From Mycogone perniciosa (taxonomy: Eukaryota > Ascomycota > Sordariomycetes > Hypocreales > Hypocreaceae): 64,000 bases of DNA. The stretch lies in assembly GCA_025331125.1 (NCBI GenBank), contig JAOALB010000020.1:186001-250000 (forward strand). Reading direction: 5' to 3'. Below, in pieces: positions 1 to 11,515 of this stretch; positions within the stretch are counted from its first letter, which is position 1, and each line of letters begins with the position of its first letter. Position numbers and translations under genes: made by a program. Below the pieces are notes generated by a model, which saw nothing but the letters and a program-made list of their open reading frames with translations, was not told the origin of the DNA and searched no databases.

Positions 1-815
1 AGTGATTGTGTATCTCATTATCCAGAACGAGAACTACGCGGATGACGGTACCGGGTTTGGCTTGATGCATCAACGACACTCAGCGCCGACTAGGAGAGAA
101 TTGATAAAAATGCTCAGACGCTCGCATGACATCAATCGCGAAATATTCGTTGATGAGACGGATCTAAGAAAAACGGCAGATATGCTAGCAATCATGTTGG
201 CCAAGCTCGGGTACCCAGTTGATGGTGAGAGGCCGTCACCGAGCGCAGCGTCGAGCGTACAAACCTACCCGATTGGCGCGCCATCCATTGGGTCAACTTC
301 AACTGCTCCAGCATCATCGACTGGCATGGTTGGAAATGCATTTAATCACCTATCGATAGGTGGGTTTGAAGGTTTGTGACTATATCTTTGGCAAGAGAAG
401 ATGTGTTCAGGTTGCTAATGTGCACAGTAGGTTCTTCGACTTCCAGTGTAGGGCCGACGCCATTACCTCACACGCAAACTGTCGATCCGGCTACCGGCGC
501 GAGCCTTGATGACATGGACAACATTGATGCAACAATGGTGAATGTGAATCAATTCGATTTGTCATGGATGCTGTCTTCAGAGAATCTAGATTGGGTATGT
601 ATTGACCCGGCTCACCTCAGGGGGGGGGCCTTTAATTTGTGATCTGGCGTGCTGATGAGTAACCTTAGCGACATCTCGATGCTTCCATTGGGACAGGGAC
701 TGGAGGATCGGAGTTCAACGCGACTCCATCGTGGGCGGATAGATTTCAACTAGGTGATATGGATTTGATGCCGGGCGATGGTAATATGTGGAACAGCGAC
801 AGACAACCGAACTGA
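1..815 (+). CDS. C-terminal part of a probable fungal transcription factor (5' end outside the window)
   Basis: Three exons can be joined: <2-371, about 428-594 and 669-815. The frame is already open at the left edge, so the gene begins before the window. Intron 1 starts GTTTGT at 372 with a TGCTAAT-like branch and ends at CAG (427) or TAG (430), both in frame. Intron 2 is a clear GTATGT...CTTAG (595-668). The first exon is helical and charged (ELIKMLRRSHDINREIF, TADMLAIMLAKLGYPV). It is followed by a Ser/Pro/Thr-rich linker and an acidic, Asn/Asp/Met-rich tail ending in GDMDLMPGDGNMW. That layout resembles the C-terminus of Zn2Cys6 or fungal-specific transcription factors, in which acidic tails often activate transcription. 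No DNA-binding domain is visible, so the family call is an inference. The exon joins are well supported by phase; the function is not. Confidence 0.55.
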
Positions 816-3672
816 GAGCTTTACGATGTCCATCGGCTGGGCTGCCTACTACTACCGGATTTCTCGACGTTGGATTAGAGCAGTGGCGAGTCAACCCAAC
901 ACATCGTGTGTCACCCCTGTCAGCATTGGTCTCCTACGCATCCATTTCCCATTTCCCATGGCTCAACGATACCTGCATACATACTAATACGGTTGGACTA
1001 CGTGCAACGCCGCACATACCTCTTCGCGGTGCATGTGGACCTCAACATGCCCACTTCCCCGCAGTTTTCCATCCAGTCGGACAGCAATGAGAACGACGCC
1101 TGCAGCGGAGTGTCCGAGATGCCACGCCAACAGCGGTGGAGTGTGCAGCACCGGACAGGGAAGGTAGGTATTCTACAAGTTAATGCCCTTTTTCTAATGG
1201 CAAGGATAATCGAGAGTGGTATGGAGCGTCCTGTGTGTTTTGCGGTTTGCGATTGGGATGTCGATAAGGCGATGAGATGGGCACTGAACCGTGGGCTCCG
1301 GGATGGGGTGTTTTTATTTTGTAACATCTTGCGAGGAAATGGAGTGTCTTTGATTTAGTTGAGTGTTTAAATAGACTGTTGCTTTAAAGTAGATATGGAT
1401 TCTGAAGGTTATGGAGTCAAGGGCTCCGACTTCAGTGGTTGTCTCGAAAAAGCGATTGGCGGCAGGATGCAAATTTACCCTCCGGATCATGTCCCGGGTA
1501 CTCGGGGGGGCAGAAAGTCATCTGGGCTTTGGACCAGGTGCTGTGTACGAGCTAACGATGCAGGATGCAGCAGCCGAGAGACGCGGCCTGGGCCTATTGG
1601 CTTTGTGGATCAACTGAGCTGGATGGCTACAATGTGCATGCGGTGTAAGATGTAAGATTTGAGTGGCCGGGTCGTCGGGCAGTTCTGTGTAGTAGTATTA
1701 GAGAATGTGATAATTGAGCAGAGCATTGTGCTGATGGGTTAGGGTTGTCTTTGAGCGGCCGTCGAATATTCTTAGATTGCTTACGGAGTACTCGTACTGC
1801 TTACGGATAAACTCTCATTATAATATCACCCGCTTGTCCCGGTACGAAATACTGTAATGCTAGCATATGTTCGGTGTGGATGACTGCAGTATGATAGCTC
1901 ATGTGTAAGAATGGATGGAGTTGGAGTTGATTGATATTTCACCCGGCACCATGATAAATCATTAACTAGACAAGAATAGCACAGCTCCATCAATGGTCAT
2001 GTAAGTCGGCATCTAACATCGGAGAAAAAAAAAGAAAAAAAAAAAAAGCTGCCAGTCTGGTGATCAGTTCAGCCCACGAGGCTCCAGGCCAACGAAGCAA
2101 AAAGTCCTAGCCTAAAAAAATTCTGGTTCACAAGGCAGCCAACGATATCAAGAGATCAGATCGGGCAATGGGAGGATGAGGCAATGGAATGAGGTTAGGG
2201 AAATCCCCTGACTGGAGAACTAAGCCAAAATTTTACCTAATCCCAATGGCACGATGCAGGAATTTTTGATGCCATGTGTATCGTATCCGCTCTCTCGTGG
2301 AACCAGAGAAAAATGGAAGAAAATCCGAGAAAATTTCCTTTATCAGTTGAGAGGAAAAATTTTCCACTTTAGTTTTCCCCCTTCTTTCTGAATTTCAATT
2401 ACTTAAAGGTCCATATACATGCTCTGTACTTCGTACTCCGTACCTACTCATAGAATGATACGTAGTACCAAAATAGGGAGGGAGGCTTTCCTTGGAGCTT
2501 ATCAGATGCACGGCCTCTTCCGATGCCGCAATCACCATCCTCTATTGTCTCACCACCAAGGGACCTGGGCGGTCCTCTAGGCTAAGGGTCCATAGGGCTT
2601 CTGCGTGCTGCACGACTCAACAAGGTACACTGTGCTGCCTACAAGCTACTGTGCACGTATGAACCGCGTGACATGATGGTTTCATTTCCTGTCCCCTAGC
2701 ACCATTCATTGTGTATTAGCCTGAGTGCGTATATGCGGAGGAGTAGTCCCTGTCTCACCGTTCCCCTATTTGGAATCTGCAAGGAACCAAGGCGCAGGTC
2801 TATTGCTGGTCCTTTTCGACCTGCTGACCTCGACGTTACAGTACGAGGATGAGTAGATACGGAGGACGGAGTCGATGTAATAGTACTCGAGTTACACGTG
2901 CTTGCGGCTCATCCGCGGAGTTAGGCCAGACAGGACAGAACAAAACGAGTAAAAGGAGAATCGGTAGCGGTAGCGGTGGTGTCCGATTGGCCAGCCCCAG
3001 ACTTTTGCGTGAAAGCCATGCTAAGAGTAATTGATGGTCCGATTGGCGACTTTTTTAAGTATTTATTTTTTAATCTACGAGTACGGAGTACGGAGTAGGA
3101 GTACTTCGTAATAGTAGGCCTGCTATTACCAATGACACCATCCGCTGTGTTTAACGGAGATTAATATGTCTTACGAATAAGACCTTGTACGGAGTACTAC
3201 TTCGTACAAAGGGGCCTTCCTTTATCTGTACTCCGTACACAGCTTTGGAAACCCGCCTCGGCTCCGAGTACAGATAGAGACGCCAGGGTACTTTGTACTT
3301 CCTCTGTGATTAGCATCCATGGATATCAAGCATTGCCTCGCCTTGGAAGTGGCTGCGTCAAGGTACCGGAAAGGTGCTATCAATCAGCTCTACCACGTGC
3401 TGTCATTTTGAGCATCTCGGCACTCTTTCGTATCTACTTCATACGGAGTTCATGCGGAGCAGGCTATGTAACTAGCATTAATCTTTGGCGCGCCTATACA
3501 ATTATAGTTCAAAGAGGCGTGCCGACTAAACGAAACAAAGCCGCTTTTCTCTTCTCGCCCCGGCTTGCTTGCTCCTGCTGATGCTAAGCCGCCTTTTACT
3601 TCGTACTACTACTACGTATTTACTACATAGATAAGCACTCCGTACGGCTAGCAGTGCTTGATAGGTAGGTAG

Positions 3673-3688
3673 TACGAAGTACTTCGTA
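3673..3688. repeat. 16-bp perfect palindrome of the TACGAAGTA family
   Basis: TACGAAGT is followed directly by ACTTCGTA, giving a perfect inverted repeat with no spacer. A TACGGAGTA word follows at 3690-3698 and a tandem repeat from 3701. The role is unknown. Confidence 0.8.
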
Positions 3689-3700
3689 GTACGGAGTAGT

Positions 3701-3730
3701 AAGTAGTAGTAAGTAGTAGTAAGTAGTAGT
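3701..3730 (+). repeat. Three tandem copies of AAGTAGTAGT
   Basis: Three exact 10-bp units, extended on the left by a partial copy. This is a simple minisatellite-like tract inside the gene-free region, directly next to TACGGAGTA at 3690. Confidence 0.85.
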
Positions 3731-4334
3731 CAACAAAACCGCGCTTGCCAAATCGACGAGTTAGCTAACGGTTGTGTCTTATCGGGAAAAAAAAGGAAGA
3801 CCCCTCCATATCGAAACCTCATCCTCCTACCGCTTCTAGGCGCCTCCGTCTCTCCATCATCCTTACATACCTACATACATACATCCATACATACACCTGG
3901 CAATACGAGTACATACACACAGTCTCAATTCCACGCCGGCTCCCCCAATAGGCTGCCTGTCGGTTTCTTTTGTTTTCATCCTCCCCGTCATTGTCCGGAC
4001 GCGACAGTGTTGTAACTGATTCGCCCACCGCCCTCGAGCCTCCTCCACAACCACATATCACATACCACATACAGCCTGGTCCCTCAAGGTTGTGCTACCA
4101 GCCCAGACCCAAGGAGCCTGCCCTGCCTGTCCACTACGTTTGACCGGTCCAGGGCTTCTTCATACCACTGCCACCTCAACTTGAGTCACAATCGTCGTGA
4201 AGCATCCCCCGTGCTCAGTCGCATTCTACCGCTCGCATTGGTCAGACGCTTTGCCTGTCTGCCCCGTCACCAGCCCAAGGTCCACTGTCATACGTCTCTT
4301 TTACGTACGAGGACTGACTCTGCGCCCCGATCCC

Positions 4335-4343
4335 ATGAGCTGA
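4335..4343 (+). promoter_or_regulatory. Two-codon upstream ORF (ATG AGC TGA) in the putative nmr1 leader
   Basis: Between about 4080 and the nmr1 start at 4571 this is the only ATG I found. It is followed after one codon by a stop. If the transcript starts upstream of it, ribosomes would meet this minimal uORF first. The transcription start is not known from sequence, so the regulatory role is an inference. Confidence 0.35.
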
Positions 4344-4570
4344 AATACTACAAGCCCTACTCTTCCTTCACTCCCCACCACTAGGTAGGACGCAAAAGCA
4401 GGCGATCTCGCTCTCTGCAGGCGGGCTGGCGTGTCCCAACCACGGTGGCCTCGCCTGTCGAATAAATATCTGGTCTCGGAGGGAGCATCTCGCTCTCTAA
4501 ATCTTTCCTATCCCAGCCCAAGTCCCCCGGGCCCGAAAAAAGCCGATAGAGGACCGGAGACAACAGAGCC

Positions 4571-5947
4571 ATGCCGGCGCAATTGAACGGGTCGTCCGTG
4601 GCGGGCAGCATCCCCATTCACATCGCCAACGACCAGACCAACGGCTTTCGCAAGCAACACAAGCACTCGCGATCTTCCTACTCAGAGTCATCTCCCCTCG
4701 CCAACTCAAGGAATAACTCTCTGACTTTCCGCCCACCCAAGAGGCTCATGTCGACCCCCAAGACCATCGCCGTTATCAACGCTAGTGGCCGCCAGGCTGC
4801 TTCGCTCATCCGCGTTGCTACTGCCGTCGGGTACCATGTCCGCGCACAGCTGAGGAATCTTGAAGGCGTTGTTGCGACCGAGGTGTCAACCAACCCCAAT
4901 GTCACTGTCATTGTCGGCGAGCTCTACACAAGACACAAGCCCACCGAAGCAAACAAGGATGTTACTCAGAACGGTCCCATATCAGGCCTTGGTGTCAACC
5001 ATGACCTGATCACGAATCTGTTCCGTGGTGCACAACTCGCATTCATCAACACTACCTTCTATGGCGACGAGTTGCACATTGGCAAGGCCATGGCTGATGC
5101 TGCAAAGAAGGCCAATATCCAGCATTACATCTATTCCTCCATGCCGGATCACGCAGCCTACAACCCGGAATGGCCCTCGTTACCCCTCTGGTCTGCCAAA
5201 CACAAGGTGGAAGACTATGTGAGGGAACTGAGGCTGCCGGCAACATTTGTCTATACTGGCATTTATAACAATAACTTCACCTCGTTGCCCTACCCTCTCT
5301 TCTGCATGGAACTTCAACAAGACGGCTCCTTCACATGGCAGGCGCCATTCCACGAAGACGTCAAGCTTCCCTGGTTAGATGCCGAGCACGATGTCGGCCC
5401 TGCTATTTTGCAGATCTTCAAGGATGGGGTATCCAAGTGGGGTGGAGAAAGAATCGCATTGGCATATGAGTACCTCACACCAAGGGAGGCTTGCGAAGTC
5501 TTTGCTCGCGGGGTGGGTCGCCCGGTTCGCTATTTGAGAGGCCCAATTGAGATCAAGGTCCGCATACCAACTGGCTACCGTGAGCAGCTTGAGGCTCTAG
5601 AGAAACTATTCAGCCCAGACGAAAAAGATCCGAGGAGGCAAGCACCATATTTTGGCGACCCGAAGCTGGAGGCGAGCTGCCCACGCGAGGCGCTGGAGTT
5701 GTGGGAGGGGCCACGAGGGTTGGAAGAATACGCAAGAGAGATGTTCCCGCTGGAAGAGGAGGCCAATGGCTTGACGTGGATGTTCGATTACGAAGATGAT
5801 GGCCACGAGGCTCGGGTACAGGCCACCGCAGCGTCTGTGGAGAATATGAAGATTCAGGATGACGACGAGACCGACGAATCTGATGACGAGGATGAAGGAC
5901 TGGTTATGCGAGGCCTGAAGCGGGATGAGGAACAGTGGCTTGCTTGA
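4571..5947 (+). CDS. nmr1: Nmr1/NmrA nitrogen metabolite repression regulator
   Basis: A single uninterrupted frame of 458 aa. Nmr1/NmrA is an NAD(P)-sensing Rossmann protein of the atypical short-chain dehydrogenase family. It binds the GATA activator NIT2/AreA and holds it inactive when good nitrogen is available. Residues 64-80 (TPKTIAVINASGRQAA) form the nucleotide-binding beta-alpha turn. Further family blocks are SSMPDHAAYNPEWPSLP, TFVYTGIYNNNFTSLPYP and LPWLDAEHDVGPAILQIFKDG, all very close to Neurospora Nmr1. The N-terminal 60 residues are a Ser/Asn-rich extension like that of Neurospora Nmr1 (488 aa) and absent from the shorter A. nidulans NmrA. A second Met at residue 60 (4748) would give the short form. 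The C-terminal 30 residues are very acidic (DDDETDESDDEDEG). The ATG at 4571 is the first in frame after the leader. Identification is secure; the choice between the two starts is less so. Confidence 0.95.
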   Translation: MPAQLNGSSVAGSIPIHIANDQTNGFRKQHKHSRSSYSESSPLANSRNNSLTFRPPKRLMSTPKTIAVINASGRQAASLIRVATAVGYHVRAQLRNLEGVVATEVSTNPNVTVIVGELYTRHKPTEANKDVTQNGPISGLGVNHDLITNLFRGAQLAFINTTFYGDELHIGKAMADAAKKANIQHYIYSSMPDHAAYNPEWPSLPLWSAKHKVEDYVRELRLPATFVYTGIYNNNFTSLPYPLFCMELQQDGSFTWQAPFHEDVKLPWLDAEHDVGPAILQIFKDGVSKWGGERIALAYEYLTPREACEVFARGVGRPVRYLRGPIEIKVRIPTGYREQLEALEKLFSPDEKDPRRQAPYFGDPKLEASCPREALELWEGPRGLEEYAREMFPLEEEANGLTWMFDYEDDGHEARVQATAASVENMKIQDDDETDESDDEDEGLVMRGLKRDEEQWLA

Positions 5948-6506
5948 AGAAGGAAGCCACAGCCCATCAACGAACGCCACCCCTCACAGCCTTTGCTGCT
6001 GGAAAACTGCATTTGTTGTTGGATATGATGACCATTGGATTTTGCAGGCTGCGGGAGTTTTTATAATGACACGAGGTTCGGTCCACGTAATGAAGGCGTC
6101 AAACGGCACATAGGGCATCTAAAAGGGCATGGGCGCCAAAGCTTATTTTTTGTAACGGATACATCATCAACGATCTCACGCTTCTCTGCAGTACATCACC
6201 AGTGGGAGGAACCATTAGTCACTGCGTCATCTGCTTTCGTCTGGCACAAGTGCACTTTTGGCGTGGCGTTGACGGCAGGGTGGAAAAGAACAAAAAAGTC
6301 ATACTGAGTTGCATATTGAGCTTATTTATCTAGCAATATACCAGCTTCTTCTTCGAGCTTGTTGAGATTGTGTCTGCTCCTAAAAGGCTCCCTCAAATTC
6401 CTTGGTATATTGTACATACAGACATACAGAACTCATCCCCCGTTCCCGTATCATTTCGTACAATCTCATGGAAATAAGCAAACATCCCCCCAACTATTCT
6501 ACATTT
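5948..6506. other. Convergent 3' intergenic region, nmr1 / PTR2
   Basis: About 560 bases between two convergent stop codons. It should hold both 3' UTRs and termination signals. I see no repeat, RNA gene or coding frame of note. Confidence 0.6.
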
Positions 6507-8544
6507 TCATGATTTTTCTCCCCCCTTGAGACCATACGGTGACTCCTCATCGACGCTTTTTCCCACAAAACCCTCGGGCAACTCGTTCAGGTCATCTTCA
6601 TGGATATCCAGGTTGCGGAACTGGAAGAAGAAACACGTCCCGGCAATAAAAGCCAGGATAGCCACGATGGCATAGTTCCAAATGAGCAATGGATCCGACG
6701 CAAGTCCCACGAGAGCCTGGCCAATAGCTGCGGCGAAGGAGGTCATGAACAGGGCAATTGCCTGAACCATGGAACGCATATTCTTGGGCGCCTTGGAGTA
6801 GGCGTACTCAAGGGAAGTGATGGAAGCGAAGACCTCAGCGAGGGCGATGAGGACATACGAGCCTGTCTGAGCCCAGACGTTGATGTCCACAGCTGGACAT
6901 TTGATTAACTCGCCTGTTTCCTCGTCGAGCATTTCGCCGGCTGCGCGGTATCCGCACACGGACTTTTGGTAGATGTAGTATTGAACGACAGCGGCCCAGA
7001 CCATGGCGAAGCAACCGACATAAAAGCCGGCAATGATTTTGCGAATAGGGGTGATTCGAATGCCTGCTTTGCGGATGGCAGGGTAAATGAAGAAGTCATT
7101 CAGGGGAATGAAGATGAGGAGGGAAAAGGGGTTTAGGTTGGATAGGACGTCATTGGGGATACCGTTGCGCGTCATGACGGCGGCTTGAGAGACCAAGTTA
7201 TTGTTGACTTGATGCAGGTAGTCAGTTGAGATTGTTCAGAGAGAGGAGATGAGCTCGGTACTGCAAAGGGATGGAAGACTCACTCTGATTGTAGCAAAGC
7301 CAAAAGATGGGATACCAGCAGAAGACAGCGCAGGCTGCGAAACCACGTCTCAACTCGTCAACCCAAGCGTCATCAAACTTCATCCACTTGGGGCGTGTTT
7401 CATTGGTGAACTTGGAAGGCTTGACATTCTCCCAGAACGTGCCGTCGTGCATGTTTTTCCATGTTTGAAACGGGTTGATGGACCACCGTCCCTTCTGAGC
7501 AAAAAGAAACGTTCTCAAGGCGGGAACAAGCACAGAGCCATCAGGCTCACGACGGACATAACGTTTGCGTCCCCAAAGCATGACGATGGGGCACAGGGCG
7601 AGCATGATTGTGGGGAGAGTGTAAGATAGATAGAAGCCGACGTACTGTTCGGCATAGACCATGGTCAGTTGGCCGACAAGAGCACCGACGTTAATAAAGA
7701 AGTAGAACCAGTTGTAGACGCGCTCAGTGGTGATAGCAGGATCAACAATAACACGCTCACCAGACTTGAGCGTTTTGACATACATGTGCTGATCTCCAAG
7801 TTGTTCGACAATCAAGCAGCTGATGTTGGGCTTGAAGCCACCAGTACCAAAGCCGATGATGAGAATTGCAAGAATCATGCAAGCTAAAGCAGCCTGGCTG
7901 TGTACAATGATGGGTGGGATGGCGGAGAGGATCAGAATGATATGTCCAAAGATGTCGACGCCGAGAGCCACGGTTATGGTCTTGTAACGGCCCCAGTGAG
8001 CATCAGCAACCCAAGCACCAAGAAGAGGCATGAAATACTGCCAGAACTGGTTGAAAGTGGTGATGCCCGTCGATGCCCGCTGGCCCATTCCCAGAGCGCC
8101 AGGCTGGTCGGTACTAGCGCCGGTGACAGATCCGGGAGGGAGTTTCTGTTGGATGAAGTTGGTGACTATGAGAAGAAAGGGGTCAATTAGAACCATGTCT
8201 AGATGCCATAGGTGTTAGGGAAGGACAGGGGAATTCTTACAAACTACAGTAGATCCATAGTAAGAGAAACGCTCGCACAGCTCGATAAAGGCAATGGTGA
8301 AGAGTTTGAGAGGGATACGATCTGGAACACGGCGCAATGTCACCAACTCCTCGGACGTTGGAAAGTTCTCAGCATTGGTCAGAGTCTCGCCAGTGTCCCC
8401 AACTGCCTCGCCTTGAGGAGGAACAGCATCAGAGCCATCCGTAGCATCTTGGGTGACAGTTATAGGGGCATCCTTCTCATCGATAATCCCCGCCTGTGGG
8501 TTTGCGTCAATGACAGGCTGGAGGGAGGCGTCTTTGGCTGCCAT
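6507..8544 (-). CDS. ptr2: PTR2-type proton-coupled di/tripeptide transporter
   Basis: Three exons: 8544-8241, 8165-7284 and 7207-6507, giving 628 aa. This is a member of the POT/PTR2 family, which imports small peptides with protons across the plasma membrane. The join at intron 1 (GTAAGA...CATAG) restores ERFSYYGSTVVFTNFIQQ, the first family signature. The second join gives FWLCYNQINNNLVSQA, matching the family block around TM7. Many hydrophobic segments are visible, as expected for a 12-TM carrier, with a hydrophilic N-terminus of about 85 residues and a charged C-terminal tail. Intron 2 uses an AAG acceptor behind a CTGAC branch point; no other acceptor keeps frame and motif. The gene converges with nmr1. 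Peptide transporters of this kind are often nitrogen-controlled, but nothing in the sequence links the two here. Confidence 0.95.
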
Positions 8545-10192
8545 ATCGGATGCTAATTCTGCTGGTCCAGCAGACGACTTGACACTGGGCAGCCTGAAGA
8601 GAAAATGGGCCTATTAGATATTCAACGAGAACAGGAAAGACACCGCCATAGGTAGGAAAAGAAAGGATGGAACAAATTCTGACTCAAGGCCTTGGCTCTT
8701 CTCTTATACGAGAAAGAAGGAAGTGACGGGGGGGAAAGGAGACATCGGGGAGCTCCTGTAGCTTCGGCGGGCTCCTATCTAGATTAGGAATCATCAGTGC
8801 AACATTTTAGTACCACAAACTGGTGTGAAGGCATCTCATCTAGTGGCCAAGAAGACGAAGGAGGATCAAGCAAACGGATGGCTTTAGGGCTAGAGCCTCG
8901 TCCCGTACAACGTTTCTCCGGTGGCACAGCAACAAGAGGATGCCAAGGCCAGTGTGGCACATAGGCCGCTAGAAGCAGCATCTCGAACTCAATCGGATGG
9001 GCTTGGCCCTCCTGGGGCGGTCTTTAGGCTGACAGAATATGTCCAGTTCAGGTTGTGATACTCTAGCAGCCTTTGGGAACTTGAGAGCGGAATGCTAGGG
9101 GATTCTTGTCGATCCCTTGCCAAGAAGCCGCGCAAACAGCCAGCCATTTGGAGACTTTGGTCTATAGTAGTTGGTGAAGAATCAGGCTTTGGAGTATGGA
9201 TGGTTCTTTTGGTAACAGTGGGAAGCCAAGGCCCGATCTATCAGGCTGCTGATCCAGGCTGTCCCGCGGATGGCGTTCACCTTAACAGTCGTGATAAATT
9301 AGAACCATATGAACATGTGGAGTAGAAGCAGACGCGATGGTAGAAAGTCATTCCTATTATATAATTCCTTGTAGTCATCCGCAACATAGTGTCCTTGGCA
9401 GATGAAGACGGAGAGAGACGATGATACCCTGTGGGGACACACGAACCGGGTCTAATCCCAAGACTGGATGGTCTGCAATTAAGCTTAACCGATGAAAAAT
9501 TCCCTAGCGCCAATGAGATATTTCCCTTCAGTGAGAGTTCTAGCTCTGATGCCGAGAGATACCAAGAAACGCCACTGTCCGTCGGCCACACCCCAGAGAG
9601 CCTTGCCTTTCTCAACTCGTGTTCGAAATGTCAAGGTGGTGGCAGTAAAAAACATATACATACTCTGTACATTATCAGAAGTACTCGTCTAATTGCTCTG
9701 GACTACTCTTACCTATCCGGCTGATGCTTACAATGCCATAATCCAACTGTATTCATGTGTTCTCAGTCTTTTTTTCCCACCCCCTACCTCATTGTCCTTG
9801 GGCTTTTTATACGAGGTGCCAAGTCTCCAGGATTTGCTTGGACGATTGTCTCTTCCTCTTGATCGTAGCAACTGACTTGGCGAGCGCATAGCCTCGGGTT
9901 TTTTGCAAAGACAGCCCGGATAATACCGTTAAGTCATGAGGCAGCCAACTGGGGTTCTTGGAGGTCTCGTGAGGTAACCATATAGTTGATGTACATATAT
10001 GGTCTATGAAGACCATGTCCTAATACCATGAAATATGTCCCCCCAGCTGGTATTATATGATAATACATTACCCATCATTGGTGATGGAATTATAGCATCA
10101 GCTTTTGGTCATCATATCCCCTCCTTTGCCCTTCATTATAACCTCAACCCATGAATCCCCAAAAGTATCAATCCCGCCAGACACCGGAAGCC
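8545..10192. other. Intergenic region upstream of PTR2 and downstream of erg2
   Basis: About 1.65 kb: the PTR2 promoter side and the erg2 3' side. Open frames here are short and show no family resemblance. I see no RNA gene and none of the TACGGAGTA words that mark other gaps. Confidence 0.5.
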
Positions 10193-10994
10193 TTAGAACT
10201 TGCCTAGAAGCAAGTTGGAAACCATCTCCCGTCCAGTAAGCCACGTCGTCTTCCACAGCGTCGGGAAATCAAGTGTGCTGGACAGTCCATCGGCGAATCC
10301 GAAGAACAGCATGGGAGGGATCCAGCCCCGTGCATATTCCAGCGCGAAGCAACCATCCGGCATCTTGTACTGTTTAGCGTCGCCTCGGCGCAGGTGGTGC
10401 ACGCTTCCGGGTGGGTACACCTCGGGCTCGTAGGAGCCGGGTACGTAGGCCAGCTGCGTTCCGGACAGGATGTGGAAGTAATCATCAGCCGTGTGGCGGC
10501 CGGTGTGGCCTTCAGTCCCGATCGCCGTTCCTGTGTGTTATGTTAGCAGAGAGATCATCGAATGAAGCTCATCGAGTCGGAAACGGAGGTATAGCTAACC
10601 GAAAACGATGAGGTACTCCGTCACACCTATAGACTCGCATTAGCAACCCATTTTGAAAGACTCGGGAAAACCGAAACCACTCACTGGCATGAATGATGTA
10701 CATGGCACCCATGGCACCACCAGCATTGTTGAACACCCAATCCTCCTCAAGGTTGACATGTCCCGGAACCTTCTCATTCAACTCCGTGACAATGTACTTG
10801 ACAACCTCCCTAGTGTTGCTTCCATGTTCCGCCAACCCCCTTCTCGCCAGATCGTGCAAATGATCCGTGTCAAAGATATAGAACCGCTCCAGGTTCTGCT
10901 CCACGACATAGACAACCGAGGACAGCAGCACGGTAAGGAAGCCCAACACCGCCAGGAGACGGCTGATGCCGGGGGCAGGTTCGCTTCGAGGCAT
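10193..10994 (-). CDS. erg2: C-8 sterol isomerase (Erg2, sigma-1 receptor-like family)
   Basis: Three exons: 10994-10685, 10626-10600 (only 27 nt) and 10530-10193, giving 224 aa. Erg2 moves the sterol B-ring double bond from C8 to C7 in late ergosterol synthesis in the ER membrane. Fenpropimorph-type fungicides act on it. A single N-terminal membrane anchor spans residues 10-32. The family core follows: YIFDTDHLHDLARRGL, NNAGGAMGAMYIIHAS and, across the two joins, VTEYLIVFGTAIGTEGHTGR. This is the Erg2/sigma-1 hallmark with the essential acidic residues and the HTGRH motif. The tail FALEYARGWIPPMLFFGFADG is also conserved. Introns have donors GTGAGT and GTTAGC and acceptors TATAG and CACAG. 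An in-frame ATG at 11030 could add 12 residues; I chose 10994 because the family starts close to the anchor. The product is about the family's usual length. Confidence 0.95.
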
Positions 10995-11515
10995 TGTGAC
11001 TGAGGCTTTCAAAACAGGAAAACAAGACAATGCTCAGGAACCCAATTAACCGTCCTGGAGGGAAGAATTTGGCAGATAAAGTGCATCACCTTTGACTGAC
11101 AACCCGATGTTTAATAGGGGCCTGAGAGACGCGAGTAGCCAGGACCCTGATGATTCTGCCGCGGTTCACCGCTCGGTAGATGAGGATCCGGATGGGACCA
11201 TTGGAAGCCAGAACCAGGTAGTTGCCGACCCGGCACCAAATAACGAATCCGAATACGACAACGAGATGTCAAGTCGGTTAATAAACGAATACTACTTCGT
11301 ACTTGCTTCAGAAATACTCCGTAACCATTCGCAATTATGTCATTAAAAGGTAGAGATCTCGAAGTAACGCCGATGCCTCCAGGAATCTAATCCCTCTGAC
11401 GCCATGTCCATTTGTACAATCCCTCGTTGCGTGCCGCAGCGTCGAGCCAACGTTAATCCCATGCCCCCCAATTCTCTTCGTATCCCCAAATTTAGACAAA
11501 GCAAAGATGACCGTT
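10995..11515. other. Intergenic region between erg2 and ies1
   Basis: About 520 bases holding the erg2 promoter and the ies1 3' UTR. One TACTCCGTA word lies at 11315-11323, with a TACTTCGTA word just before it near 11293. No coding frame is supported. Confidence 0.5.

Larger units (their letters stand above)
816..4570. other. Gene-free region upstream of nmr1, rich in GTAC-type words
   Basis: About 3.7 kb without a coding frame I would defend; the open frames are short, overlap each other and lack a codon pattern. It holds an A-rich run (about 2031-2047), seven copies of the 9-mer TACGGAGTA or its complement between 1782 and 3698, several TACGAAGTA-type words, a perfect palindrome at 3673-3688 and a 10-bp tandem repeat at 3701-3730. 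The last 500 bases before 4571 are pyrimidine-rich and look like the promoter and leader of nmr1. Two GATA-type sites (HGATAR) lie near 3779-3784 and 4543-4548. They match the binding consensus of AreA/NIT2 regulators, but sites this short occur often by chance. Confidence 0.6.

Noticed and set aside
3661..3730. Possible CRISPR-like array from repeated short units
   Set aside because: Units are 10 bp without unique spacers, in a eukaryotic genome; this is a simple tandem repeat.
4181..4384. Open frame of 67 codons upstream of nmr1
   Set aside because: Its first codon is TTG, not ATG; no internal evidence of coding. It is leader sequence.
4571..8544. nmr1 and PTR2 as a functional nitrogen gene cluster
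   Set aside because: They are convergent neighbours with separate promoters; adjacency alone does not show co-regulation and the other neighbours are unrelated housekeeping genes.
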